DNA of 64,000 nucleotides. It comes from JAOTVV01 sp039591075. Its GTDB lineage: Bacteria > Gemmatimonadota > Gemmatimonadetes > Gemmatimonadales > GWC2-71-9. The stretch is taken from positions 1-64,000 of the forward strand of contig JBDHEI010000027.1 in the NCBI GenBank assembly GCA_039591075.1, given 5' to 3'. The notes below the pieces were generated by a model, which saw only the letters and a program-made list of their open reading frames with translations, did not search any database and had not been told where the DNA came from. Shown here piece by piece: positions 7,705 to 16,651 of the stretch (position 1 is the stretch's first letter; the number at the start of each line of letters is the position of its first letter). The position numbers and the translations under genes were made by a program.

Positions 7705-9524
7705 CCGAGTCGCGGCTGCTCAAGGGTGTCGGGGTGGCGCCGGGCATCAAGATCGGCATGGCGCGAGTGGTGCAATGGGAACTCCCGACCGTGACGCGGA
7801 CCTTCGTGACCGCCGACGAGGTCCAGGGCGAGATCGCGCGCCTGCACGAGTCGCTGTCCGCCGTGCGCGTCTTGCTCGAGGAGCTTCGCGACCGCACGCG
7901 CGAGCGAGCGGGCGTCGAGGAATCCAAGATCTTCGACGCTCAGATCCTGATGCTCCAGGACCCCGAGTTTGTCCGCGAGGTCGAGGTCCTCATTCACGAC
8001 AACCACCTGTCGGCGGAGCGGGCCTTCGAGTTCGAAACGCTCGAGATGCGGGCTATGTGGGCGCAGTCGTCGAGCTTCCAACTCCGCCAGCGGGTTGCCG
8101 ACATCTCCGGCATTCAGGTCCGCGTCCTGAATCACCTCATGGGCCGGTCGGTGGGTGATGCCATCCCAACGATCGAGGAAACCCCGACGATCGTGTTTAC
8201 CCGCGAGCTCACGCCAGGGCTCACGGTGCAGCTCGAGCGTGAGGATGTCGCCGGCCTCGCGAGCTCCGAGGGCGCTCGGACCGCACACGCCGCGATTCTG
8301 GCCCGGAGTCTCGGTATCCCATCGGTCATGGGGGTGATCGAAGGGTTTGACCGCGTGCAGGACGGCATGGAGGTGATCCTCGACGGGACACACGGCATCG
8401 TGCTGCTCACGCCGACGGCCGAGGAAATGGCCGCGGCCCGGGCCACCGAGCGGCTGCGCGTCGAGCTGGATGAGAAGCTCGGGGAGATCGTCGGGCTCCC
8501 CGCCGTCACGACCGATGGTCGCCAGATCGCGCTCCGAGGGAACGTCGACATGCCCGAAGAGCTGGATGCCACCGTTCATCACGGTGGCGAAGGGGTGGGG
8601 CTCCTGAGGACCGAGTTCTTGATTCTGGGTCGGACCGAGCTCCCGACCGAAGATGATCAGGCCTTCTATTTCGAGCATGTCGCCAAGAGTTTTCCGGGTC
8701 ACCCGGTCGTGGTCCGCACCTACGATCTCGGCGGCGACAAGTTCCCGGCGGTATTCCGCACTGCACCCGAGGCCAACCCGTTTCTCGGGTGGCGGGCCAT
8801 CAGGGTCTGTCTCGACCAGCCGGAGCTGTTCCGGGTGCAGATCCGGGCTGCGCTCCGGGCGCGGCTGCACGGTGACGTGCGGCTCATGATCCCGATGGTG
8901 TCACAACTCGAAGAGATCACCTGCACGCAGGAGCTCGTGGCCGAGTCGGCTCGGCAGCTCGAACGGGATGGGATCCCGGCCGCCGACTCCATCCCGCTTG
9001 GCGTCATGATCGAGACTCCGGCGGCGGCGATCCTCGTGGATCAGTTCGCCAACCGCTGCGATTTCATGAGTATCGGGACCAACGATCTCACCCAGTACAC
9101 GCTGGCGGTCGATCGGGGGAACGCGAGGCTCGCCGATCGGTTCACGCCGCACAACCCGGCGGTGTTGCAGCTGCTGGAGCGCATTGCGGACGGCGCGGCA
9201 CGCTCGGGCATCGAGGTGAGTGTCTGCGGCGAGATGGCGTCCGATCCGCTCTCGACGTTCCTCCTGCTGGGACTCGGCTATCGGGTGCTCAGTGTGTCCC
9301 CGCCGTCGCTCCCACTCGTGCGATGGGTCATCCGGCAGGTGGACGTCGATGGGGCAGCGGCTGCAGCCAATGCTGCGTTGCTCGCTCCGACGAAGGACGA
9401 GGCCGAGGCGATACTGGAGCGCGGACTCGCGGAGTTCGTCGACCTCGAGCTCCTCAAAGGCGGGCGGTTGCCCACTATGGTGGGCTCCGCTAGGTTGAGA
9501 AGCTTCTCTACCGGACGGCTCTAA
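7701..9524 (+). CDS. ptsI: Phosphoenolpyruvate-protein phosphotransferase (enzyme I)
   Basis: Takes phosphate from phosphoenolpyruvate and passes it to HPr. 607 residues with the normal domain order: HPr-binding and phospho-His domain (about 1-250) with His196 in GARTAHAAILARSLG, then the TIM-barrel PEP-binding domain with GVGLLRTEFL, SIGTNDLTQYT and the active-site VCGEMASDP near 508. It starts in the HPr stop codon and ends 13 bp before metK, so metK is probably read through from the PTS operon. Confidence 0.97.
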   Translation: MTESRLLKGVGVAPGIKIGMARVVQWELPTVTRTFVTADEVQGEIARLHESLSAVRVLLEELRDRTRERAGVEESKIFDAQILMLQDPEFVREVEVLIHDNHLSAERAFEFETLEMRAMWAQSSSFQLRQRVADISGIQVRVLNHLMGRSVGDAIPTIEETPTIVFTRELTPGLTVQLEREDVAGLASSEGARTAHAAILARSLGIPSVMGVIEGFDRVQDGMEVILDGTHGIVLLTPTAEEMAAARATERLRVELDEKLGEIVGLPAVTTDGRQIALRGNVDMPEELDATVHHGGEGVGLLRTEFLILGRTELPTEDDQAFYFEHVAKSFPGHPVVVRTYDLGGDKFPAVFRTAPEANPFLGWRAIRVCLDQPELFRVQIRAALRARLHGDVRLMIPMVSQLEEITCTQELVAESARQLERDGIPAADSIPLGVMIETPAAAILVDQFANRCDFMSIGTNDLTQYTLAVDRGNARLADRFTPHNPAVLQLLERIADGAARSGIEVSVCGEMASDPLSTFLLLGLGYRVLSVSPPSLPLVRWVIRQVDVDGAAAAANAALLAPTKDEAEAILERGLAEFVDLELLKGGRLPTMVGSARLRSFSTGRL

Positions 9525-9537
9525 AGGCGCGAACTGT

Positions 9538-10725
9538 ATGACCCCCACGCGATACATCATTTCCGCGGAATCGGTGACCGAAGGGCACCCCGACAAGATG
9601 GCCGACCAGATCTCCGACGGCGTCCTGGACGCCGTCCTGGCCGGCGATCCGGCGGGTCGGGTGGCCTGTGAGACGCTGGTGACGACCGGCATGGTGGTGC
9701 TGGCGGGCGAGATCACCTCGACCGTGCACCTCAATGTCCCCGAGCTGGTTCGACGGACGGTGGAACAGATCGGGTACACCGATACGTCCTACGGCTTCGA
9801 TGCCAAGACCTGCGCGGTGCTCACGGCCATCGACCCCCAATCCCCTGATATCGCGAGAGGGGTGGATACTGGTGGGGCGGGCGATCAGGGCATGATGTTC
9901 GGCTACGCCTGCGACGAAACGCAGGAACTCATGCCGATGCCCATCATGCTGGCCCACCGTCTGACCAAGCGGCTGGCCGACGCGCGCAAGACGGGCGTGC
10001 TGCCGTGGCTCAGGCCGGACGGGAAGAGCCAGGTGGCGGTTGAGTACGCCGACGGACGCCCGGTTGCCGTGCGGGCGGTTGTGGTTTCGACGCAACATGC
10101 AGAGTCTGCGTCCGACGCTCAGATCGAGGAGGGGGTCAGGGAGCAGATCATCCGGACCGTCCTGAGCGAGTACCCGTTGGAGACCGCCGACGTGAAGCTC
10201 TATATCAACCCCACGGGACGCTTCGTAGTTGGGGGGCCCCAAGGGGATGCCGGTCTCACAGGTCGCAAGATCATCGTCGACACCTACGGCGGGGCCGCGC
10301 GCCACGGAGGAGGTGCCTTCAGCGGGAAGGATCCCTCGAAGGTCGACCGGTCCGCGGCCTACGCGGCTCGGTGGGTGGCCAAGACGATCGTGGCTGCGGG
10401 CCTGGCCCGTCGCTGCGAGGTGCAGCTCGCGTATGCGATCGGCGTGAGAGAGCCGGTCTCGATCATGGTCGACACCTTTGGCACGGCGGCGGAGCCCGAC
10501 GACGTGCTCGAGGCCGCCGTGCGCTCCGTCTTCGACCTGACGCCCGGCGGGATCGTTACGTCGCTCGACCTCCTCAACCCCATCTACCAGGCGACCGCCG
10601 CGTACGGCCACTTCGGCCGCACGCCGCAGACGGTGGAGGCACACGGTAAGCACGTGCGGGTCTTCACCTGGGAAGACCCGACGCGGAGCGCCGATCTGCG
10701 CGAAGCGGTCAAGAGCGCGGCGTAA
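9538..10725 (+). CDS. metK: S-adenosylmethionine synthetase
   Basis: Makes SAM from methionine and ATP. 395 residues with SAESVTEGHPDKMADQISD at the N-terminus (metal and ATP-binding Asp and His), GAGDQGMMFGYA in the middle, and GGGAFSGKDPSKVDRSAAY, the glycine-rich signature, near 260. No SAM riboswitch is seen in the 13-bp gap before it. Followed after 55 bp by ahcY, so SAM synthesis and recycling are paired. Confidence 0.98.
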   Translation: MTPTRYIISAESVTEGHPDKMADQISDGVLDAVLAGDPAGRVACETLVTTGMVVLAGEITSTVHLNVPELVRRTVEQIGYTDTSYGFDAKTCAVLTAIDPQSPDIARGVDTGGAGDQGMMFGYACDETQELMPMPIMLAHRLTKRLADARKTGVLPWLRPDGKSQVAVEYADGRPVAVRAVVVSTQHAESASDAQIEEGVREQIIRTVLSEYPLETADVKLYINPTGRFVVGGPQGDAGLTGRKIIVDTYGGAARHGGGAFSGKDPSKVDRSAAYAARWVAKTIVAAGLARRCEVQLAYAIGVREPVSIMVDTFGTAAEPDDVLEAAVRSVFDLTPGGIVTSLDLLNPIYQATAAYGHFGRTPQTVEAHGKHVRVFTWEDPTRSADLREAVKSAA

Positions 10726-10780
10726 CGCTGAACCTCGAATACACGACGCACCAACCACCACCTGCAACCTCGACGAGTCC

Positions 10781-12130
10781 GTGACTGCCAAGACTGCCAT
10801 AACCGATATCCCCAGCGACGTCAAAGACCTCAACCTCGCCGACGAGGGTCGGCGCCGGACAGAGTGGGCAGAGCAGTTCATGCCCGTGCTCCGGCAGATC
10901 CGAGCGCGGTTCGAGAAAGAGCGTCCGCTCAAAGGGAAGAAGCTCTCCGCCTGTCTCCATGTGACCACTGAGACGGCGAACCTCGCGATCACATTGAAAG
11001 CGGGCGGCGCCGACGTGGCGCTCTGCGCGTCCAACCCGCTTTCCACGCAAGACGACGTCGCCGCGCACCTCGTTCGCGATCACGGGATCAAGTCGTTCGC
11101 CATCAAGGGCGAAGACAAGAACAGCTACTACGAGCACATTCTGGCTGCACTCGTCCACCAACCGGATGTGACCATGGACGACGGCGCCGACTTGGTGGGC
11201 GCGCTGCACATGATCGCTCTCGACCGGCTCGACGACTTGGAGATCCCCGTGCGCCGGTGGGTGGAGGGGCTGAGCGCCAAGGAGCGGAAGCAGGTCGTGG
11301 ATCACCTCATCGGATCGACCGAAGAGACCACCACCGGCGTGATCCGTCTGCGAGCCATGGCGGAAGAGGGCGTGCTCCAGTTCCCGGTGATCGCGGTCAA
11401 CGATTCGCAAACCAAGCATCTGTTCGACAATCGCTACGGCACCGGCCAGTCGACGGTGGACGGTATCCTCCGCGCTACGAACATCCTGCTGGCAGGGTCG
11501 ACACTGGTCGTGGGCGGGTACGGCTGGTGCGGTCGCGGTGTGGCGATGCGCGCTCGCGGGGCGGGGGCCGACGTGATCGTCACCGAGGTGGACGCGGTGC
11601 GGGCGCTCGAAGCCCGGATGGATGGCTACCGCGTCATGCCGATGGCGGCCGCGGCTCGGATCGGCGATCTGTTTGTCACGCTGACCGGCAACACCAGCGT
11701 GATCAACGTGGAGCACATGCGCCTCATGAAGGACGGTGCGATCATCGCCAACTCCGGTCACTTCAACGTCGAACTCGACCTCGAGCCCCTCGCCAAGGTC
11801 GCGAAGGGACCAAGGCGGGTCCGTGGATTTGTCGACGAGTGGATGCTGGGCGGGAAGCGGCTGTTCGTCTTGGCCGAGGGTCGGCTGATCAACCTCGCTG
11901 CCGCGGAGGGACATCCGGCGAGCGTCATGGACATGTCGTTTGCCAACCAGGCGCTGGCGGCCGAACATTTGGTGAAGCACGCGGGTACATTTGGCAAGGC
12001 GGTGCATCGCGTCCCCGCCGAGATCGATCGGCGGGTGGCGGAGCTCAAACTCGCGTCAATGGGCGTCGAGATCGACACTCTCACGCCGGCGCAGCAGAAG
12101 TACCTGGCGTCGTGGGACGCCGGAACTTGA
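10781..12130 (+). CDS. ahcY: S-adenosylhomocysteine hydrolase
   Basis: Cleaves S-adenosylhomocysteine to adenosine and homocysteine, relieving inhibition of methyltransferases. 449 residues from a GTG at 10781. Seen are CASNPLSTQDDVAA, the NAD-binding glycine motif VVGGYGWCGRGVAMRARG, and GHFNVELDLEPL, plus the C-terminal YLASWDAGT close to the family's conserved tail. It follows metK and precedes the nuclease-family gene by 6 bp. Confidence 0.96.
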   Translation: MTAKTAITDIPSDVKDLNLADEGRRRTEWAEQFMPVLRQIRARFEKERPLKGKKLSACLHVTTETANLAITLKAGGADVALCASNPLSTQDDVAAHLVRDHGIKSFAIKGEDKNSYYEHILAALVHQPDVTMDDGADLVGALHMIALDRLDDLEIPVRRWVEGLSAKERKQVVDHLIGSTEETTTGVIRLRAMAEEGVLQFPVIAVNDSQTKHLFDNRYGTGQSTVDGILRATNILLAGSTLVVGGYGWCGRGVAMRARGAGADVIVTEVDAVRALEARMDGYRVMPMAAAARIGDLFVTLTGNTSVINVEHMRLMKDGAIIANSGHFNVELDLEPLAKVAKGPRRVRGFVDEWMLGGKRLFVLAEGRLINLAAAEGHPASVMDMSFANQALAAEHLVKHAGTFGKAVHRVPAEIDRRVAELKLASMGVEIDTLTPAQQKYLASWDAGT

Positions 12131-12136
12131 GGCTCG

Positions 12137-12634
12137 ATGATCGAAGTCAAGGTCGCCCATCTCGGTCTCGATCGTGCCACCAATACTCCAGTGGTCATCC
12201 TTCAGGAGAAGGAGGGTGAGCGGGTCCTGCCCATATGGATCGGTCCGGCGGAGGCGAGCGCCATCGCCATGGAGTTGGCCGGGGTGAAGTTCGCCAGGCC
12301 GCTGACCCACGATCTCGTCAAACAGATCGTGATCGGGCTTGGCGCGACCCTTTCGCGGGTGTTCATTACGCAGGTAAAAGAGAACACGTACTTCGCCGAG
12401 CTGCATCTCCACCGCGATGACCACGTCATTCACATCGACGCCAGACCGTCGGACAGCATTGCGGTCGCGCTCAGGCTGAAGGCTCCCATCTTCACGCAGG
12501 ACGGCCTGTTGGAGCTCACGACCATCGATACCGTCGAGCCCATGGGGCCCGAGTCTGGAGACGTGGATGCCGAGTCGCTCCGCTCGTATCTCGAGAACCT
12601 GGATCCTGAGGATTTCGGCAAGTTCACGCCGTAG
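12137..12634 (+). CDS. Bifunctional nuclease family (DUF151) protein
   Basis: 165 residues of the BFN/DUF151 family, in which some members have RNase and DNase activity; the role here is not shown by sequence. Family traits are LPIWIGPAEASAIAMEL, RPLTHDLVKQ and ARPSDSIAVALR. It follows ahcY by 6 bp and its end overlaps the next gene by 68 bp in another frame. Confidence 0.9.
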   Translation: MIEVKVAHLGLDRATNTPVVILQEKEGERVLPIWIGPAEASAIAMELAGVKFARPLTHDLVKQIVIGLGATLSRVFITQVKENTYFAELHLHRDDHVIHIDARPSDSIAVALRLKAPIFTQDGLLELTTIDTVEPMGPESGDVDAESLRSYLENLDPEDFGKFTP

Positions 12635-13733
12635 CATACTCATCGCGACACTCGTAGCCCTGGGGCTCGTCGGAACCGTCGAGGCCCAGGGCCTTCGTGT
12701 GACCGGTAGGGTGGTCCGCATTGTCGGCGGCGACTCGACCGCCATTGTAGGACGATGGGTGGTGCTGCATGCCGTGGGGCCGATGGAAGGAGCGGCGATC
12801 GATTCGCAGCGCACCGATCGCGCAGGGCGCTACGCGTTCGGCCGGTCATCGGTCGACACCTCGGCCAGCTACCTGACCAGCGTTGAGCACCAGGACGTTG
12901 CCTACTTCAGCGAACCGTTCGCACCGCCACCGTCTGGCGTCGCGGGGGTTCCTCCCCTGGTCGTGTACGATACATCCGCCACCGGTCCCCCGATCGTGAT
13001 CGCCGAGCGGCATGTGCTCGTGCGCCGTCCCGAGACGGGTGGTCGCCGGGTGGTCGAGTTGTTCGTGTTGGTCAATCGTGGGGAGCGAACCCGGGTCGCG
13101 GCGGATTCGCTCACTCCCGTCTGGCAGGGGGCGGTCACGCCGTTCGCTCGGGAATTCGAAATCGGCATGAGCGACCTTGGCACGGATGCGATCGAGTACC
13201 GTGCCAACACCCTCACCGTGTTCGCCCCGATTCCCCCGGGCGAGCGGCAGATCCTCGTGGGATATCTGCTGGCGTCGAACCTGGATTCGATGGCCGTCAT
13301 CGTGGACCAGCCCGTGGAGCGCCTCAGCGTCCTGCTGGAAGACAGCCTGGCGTCGCTCGACGCGCCGGCACTCGCCCTCCGCGGCGTGGAAGAACTGGAT
13401 GGCTCGACGCTGCGCCGCTACGGTGCGGAGTCCATCGACCGAGGAGTGCGGGTCACCGTGCGATTCGGGACCGGCAGACAGGCACGATCGCCGGTCTTGT
13501 GGATCGTGATTCCGCTGGCCGCGGTCGTCCTGTTCGGTGTGTTTGCCATGTGGTGGCGCCGGACTCGGACGTCGGCGGCACCCGCCGCGGACGATCCCGC
13601 GGCGCTCGCGGCCGACATCGCCGCGCTGGATGCGGCACGCACGACCATGGATGAGGAGACGTACCGCGCGCGCCGAGCGGAGCTGAAGGCACGGCTGTCG
13701 GCTGCCCTGGCGCTGCCTTCGGCACCCCACTAG
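12567..13733 (+). CDS. Unknown exported, C-terminally membrane-anchored protein
   Basis: 388 residues, not assigned to a named family. The N-terminus has a long basic region and then a hydrophobic signal (about 25-38) ending VEAQG, a plausible cleavage site. The mature part (about 40-300) looks like a beta-rich ectodomain with a carboxypeptidase-regulatory-like opening. A single membrane helix follows at about 310-332 and then a short cytoplasmic helical tail containing DEETYRARRAELKARL. ATG 12567 is the only reasonable start in frame and forces a 68-bp overlap with the DUF151 gene. The gene ends before the cobalamin riboswitch, so it is the last gene of the first operon. The ectodomain could sense or bind something at the cell surface, but nothing in the sequence says what. 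Confidence 0.75.
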   Translation: MPSRSARISRTWILRISASSRRSILIATLVALGLVGTVEAQGLRVTGRVVRIVGGDSTAIVGRWVVLHAVGPMEGAAIDSQRTDRAGRYAFGRSSVDTSASYLTSVEHQDVAYFSEPFAPPPSGVAGVPPLVVYDTSATGPPIVIAERHVLVRRPETGGRRVVELFVLVNRGERTRVAADSLTPVWQGAVTPFAREFEIGMSDLGTDAIEYRANTLTVFAPIPPGERQILVGYLLASNLDSMAVIVDQPVERLSVLLEDSLASLDAPALALRGVEELDGSTLRRYGAESIDRGVRVTVRFGTGRQARSPVLWIVIPLAAVVLFGVFAMWWRRTRTSAAPAADDPAALAADIAALDAARTTMDEETYRARRAELKARLSAALALPSAPH

Positions 13734-13756
13734 ACTTCGATCGAGTACGTTTTCGA

Positions 13757-13897
13757 CCATAGTTGCGACCGCGACGGCGGAAGGCCGGTGAGAATCCGGC
13801 GCGGCCCCGCCACTGTAACGGGCACCGTCAGCTGCTTCAGCACGCCACTGGGAAACCGGGAAGGCGAACCAGCTGCCCGAAGCCAGGAGACGCCACG
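13757..13897 (+). promoter_or_regulatory. Cobalamin (AdoCbl) riboswitch
   Basis: Conserved cobalamin riboswitch elements occur in order: GGTGAGAATCCGGCGCGGCC at about 13787, the core GCCACTG at 13809-13815, GGGAAACCGGGAAGGCGA at about 13850, and the B12 box AGCCAGGAGACGCC at 13881-13894. It lies upstream of btuF, btuC, btuD and btuB, the expected regulon. Boundaries of the outer stem are approximate. Confidence 0.95.
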
Positions 13898-13969
13898 CGC
13901 TCGCACCACCACACGGATCCCTCGCGGGGGGGTAGGTGGACACGCCAATCAGCGTCATCATGATCGCGT

Positions 13970-14005
13970 CCGCTCACTCTGCGAAGGTCGGGACAGCGTG
14001 AGCGG
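13970..14005 (+). promoter_or_regulatory. Hairpin next to btuF start, possible riboswitch expression platform
   Basis: CCGCTCAC at 13970-13977 is perfectly complementary to GTGAGCGG at 13998-14005, with a 20-base loop. The right arm ends two bases before the TTG start of btuF, where the ribosome must bind. A switch acting on translation start is the simplest reading; there is no U-run to suggest a terminator. Confidence 0.5.
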
Positions 14006-14007
14006 TC

Positions 14008-14877
14008 TTGTCATTCGGACCTAGGGCTGCCCTCCTCGCGGCGGCACTGGCCCTCGCCTGTGGCGAGAGGCCGGAGCTGGCCGCCGTGGTGGACCACGCG
14101 GGCCACCCGGTGCGGCTTGCCTCGCCTCCGGAACGGATCGTCTCGCTGTCTCCCTCGCTCACCGAGTTGTTGTTTGCCCTGGGGTCGGGCGAGCGGCTCG
14201 TGGGGCGTACGCGGTGGAGTGCCTATCCGCCCGAAGCACAGGCGATCCCCAGCGTGGGTGACGGTCTTGATCCCAACCTCGAGATTGTCACCGCTCGCCG
14301 GCCCGACCTCGTGGTCTTCTACCACACCCCTGCCAATGCCGCCGCTATCGCCCGGCTCGACGACCTCGGCATTGCGTCACTCAGCGTCCGACTCGATCAA
14401 CTGGACGACGTGGATCCCGCGGTTCGACTCCTGGGACGGGTGACGGGTGACAGCGTCAGGGCGGACTCGCTCGCGGACGCATTCCGGCGTGAACTGAACC
14501 GACTGCGTCGGCGATCGTTCGATGTCCGAGTCGGCGCGTTGCTGCTCGCATGGGATGCTCCACCCATCGTGATCGGGGGAGGAAGCTTCCTGTCGGAAAT
14601 CGTCCACCTGGCCGGTGGTCGGAACGTCTTCGCCGATCTCCGACAGCCGTCGGCGACCGTGAGCATCGAAGCGATCGCCGTGCGAGCGCCGGACGTGGTT
14701 GTGCTCGTAGAAGAGAGCGAGCTCACCGTGGCAGGCCGGCCCGAATGGGAGACGATCACGGCGGTGCGCGAGCGGCGGTTCGTCCGGGTCCACGGGTCGG
14801 AGTTCAGCTGGCCGTCCCTGCGTGCCGGTCAGGCGGTGGCGCAGCTCGCAGGGGCGCTTTCCACGGGGTCACCGTGA
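14008..14877 (+). CDS. btuF: Cobalamin ABC transporter substrate-binding lipoprotein
   Basis: Binds vitamin B12 or a related corrinoid outside the inner membrane and delivers it to BtuCD. 289 residues with a lipoprotein signal ending LALAC, then the periplasmic binding fold: PERIVSLSPSLTELLFALG, RTRWSAYPPEAQ, and the DLVVFYHTP stretch. A stop codon lies just upstream in frame (13999-14001), so TTG 14008 is effectively forced. It overlaps btuC by 4 bp and is under the cobalamin riboswitch. Confidence 0.92.
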   Translation: MSFGPRAALLAAALALACGERPELAAVVDHAGHPVRLASPPERIVSLSPSLTELLFALGSGERLVGRTRWSAYPPEAQAIPSVGDGLDPNLEIVTARRPDLVVFYHTPANAAAIARLDDLGIASLSVRLDQLDDVDPAVRLLGRVTGDSVRADSLADAFRRELNRLRRRSFDVRVGALLLAWDAPPIVIGGGSFLSEIVHLAGGRNVFADLRQPSATVSIEAIAVRAPDVVVLVEESELTVAGRPEWETITAVRERRFVRVHGSEFSWPSLRAGQAVAQLAGALSTGSP

Positions 14878-15845
14878 CGCGCTGGCTCGTGCTCATCGCG
14901 GCGGTGGCGGCGATCCTGCTCGGTGCCGTGGCGCTCGGTCCGGCGCCACTAGGAGTGGGGGACGTGTGGCGTGGCCTGACCGGATCGGCGGAGGGACCTG
15001 CGGCCACCATCGTCCGCGACCTCCGGCTGCCGCGCGTGCTGCTCGCGTTTCTCGTGGGCGGCTCGCTCTCGGTGACGGGTGCGGCGTTGCAGGCCCTGGT
15101 CCGCAATCCGTTGGCCGACCCGTACCTCCTCGGTCTCTCGGGTGGCGCGGGACTCGGGGCCGTGACGGCGATCGCGCTCCAGCTCACCAGCCCATGGGCC
15201 GTTCCCGTCGCCGCGCTCGTCGGCGCCATCGGTGCCATCCTGCTCGTGTACCGCGTGGCCGTGGTCACTGGCAGCGTGCTGGACACCCGCGTCCTGCTGC
15301 TCGGAGGTGTCGTAGTGGGTGCGTTCGCCGCCTCGGTGATGGGAGCCATCATGGCGCTGTCGCCGGCACCGGAGGTACGCAACGCCCTCATGTGGCTCTT
15401 GGGAAGCTTCGGGCGGGCGTCGTGGCAGGCGGTCGCGGTCTTTGCCGTCTATGCCGTGATCCCGCTCTCCATGCTGTACGGGTTGGCCCGGCCGCTCGAT
15501 CTCCTGGCGTTGGGCGAGGAGCCGGCCCGGTTTCTGGGCACCGACGTCGAGCGCACCAAGCGCGTGCTGTATCTCACCGCCTCGGCGCTCACGGCGGTCG
15601 CGGTATCGCTATCGGGAATCATCGGATTCGTCGGGCTCGTAGTCCCGCATGCCGTGCGCCTCACCTGGGCCCGCCTCCATCGGGCGCTGCTCCCGGCCGC
15701 ATTCGTCGTAGGTGGTGCACTGATGGTGATCGCCGACGCGCTTGCTCGAACGGCATTCGCGCCACTCGAGATGCCGGTGGGCGTCGTCACGGCGCTGATC
15801 GGTGTTCCGGTCTTCGTGCTCTTGGTGCGGCGATGGGCGAGCTGA
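14874..15845 (+). CDS. btuC: Cobalamin ABC transporter permease
   Basis: 323 residues, FecCD/BtuC family permease with about ten membrane helices. It starts at GTG 14874 inside the btuF stop. Family motifs are RLPRVLLAFLVGGSLSVTGA, RNPLADPYLLGLSGGA, and the cytoplasmic coupling loop GFVGLVVPHAVRL. It overlaps btuD by 13 bp. Confidence 0.94.
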   Translation: MTRWLVLIAAVAAILLGAVALGPAPLGVGDVWRGLTGSAEGPAATIVRDLRLPRVLLAFLVGGSLSVTGAALQALVRNPLADPYLLGLSGGAGLGAVTAIALQLTSPWAVPVAALVGAIGAILLVYRVAVVTGSVLDTRVLLLGGVVVGAFAASVMGAIMALSPAPEVRNALMWLLGSFGRASWQAVAVFAVYAVIPLSMLYGLARPLDLLALGEEPARFLGTDVERTKRVLYLTASALTAVAVSLSGIIGFVGLVVPHAVRLTWARLHRALLPAAFVVGGALMVIADALARTAFAPLEMPVGVVTALIGVPVFVLLVRRWAS

Positions 15846-16651
15846 TCGTCCGAGCCGATGCGGTGTGGTTCCGGTACTCCGGGGCCGAGGCCGACGCGGT
15901 ACGCGACATCACGCTGTCGGTCGCGCCCGGCGAGCTGGTCGGAATCGTCGGTCCCAACGGGAGTGGCAAGACGACGCTGCTCCGACTGGTCCTCGGCGTG
16001 CTCCAACCCACGGCGGGAGCGGTGGAGGTGGCCGGTCAACCGGTTGCCCGCTGGTCGCGCCGTGGTCTGGCACGGTTGGTCGGTGTGGTGGCGCAGCGGG
16101 AAGAGCCGATGTTTCCCCTGCGTGTGGACCAAACCGTGCTGTTCGGACGCTACCCTCATCTCGGTCCGCTCGGCGCGCCTCGTCGGCACGATCTGGAAGC
16201 GGTTCAGAACGCGCTGGACCGCTGTGACGTGGCCGACTTGGCCGAACGCTGGGTCGATACGCTGTCGGGTGGCGAGTGGCAGCGGGTGCGGATTGCCCGT
16301 GCGCTGGCGCAGGAGCCGAAGGCCCTCGTGCTCGACGAGGCCACGGCCAACCTCGACATCCGGCACGAGATGGAGGTGTTCGAGCTCACGGCGCGGCTGG
16401 TCCGCCAGGAGGGGATCGCCGCCATCGTGGTGACGCACCACCTGAATCTCGTTGCACGCTACGCCGACCGCATCGTGGTCATGGATCGCGGCGCGGCTCG
16501 CGCTAGTGGCAGCCCAGGAGACGTGCTGCGGAAGGACATCCTGGAAGAGGTGTTCGAGTGGCCGGTCGCCGTGACCCAGTGGGGCGGCGTTCCACAATAC
16601 GTACCGCTTCGGCGCGACGAGTCCGGGGCAGATCGGGCAGCAACGCCATGA
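15833..16651 (+). CDS. btuD: Cobalamin ABC transporter ATP-binding protein
   Basis: 272 residues. Walker A GPNGSGKT at 40-47, signature LSGGEWQRV at about 144, Walker B LVLDEAT, and the switch His in VVTHH. The start is ATG 15833; the frame is open far upstream over btuC but without homology. Its stop overlaps the btuB start (ATGA). It provides energy for B12 uptake through BtuC. Confidence 0.94.
   Translation: MGELIVRADAVWFRYSGAEADAVRDITLSVAPGELVGIVGPNGSGKTTLLRLVLGVLQPTAGAVEVAGQPVARWSRRGLARLVGVVAQREEPMFPLRVDQTVLFGRYPHLGPLGAPRRHDLEAVQNALDRCDVADLAERWVDTLSGGEWQRVRIARALAQEPKALVLDEATANLDIRHEMEVFELTARLVRQEGIAAIVVTHHLNLVARYADRIVVMDRGAARASGSPGDVLRKDILEEVFEWPVAVTQWGGVPQYVPLRRDESGADRAATP

Noticed and set aside
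9525..9537. SAM riboswitch before metK
   Set aside because: The gap to ptsI is only 13 bp, too short for any riboswitch.
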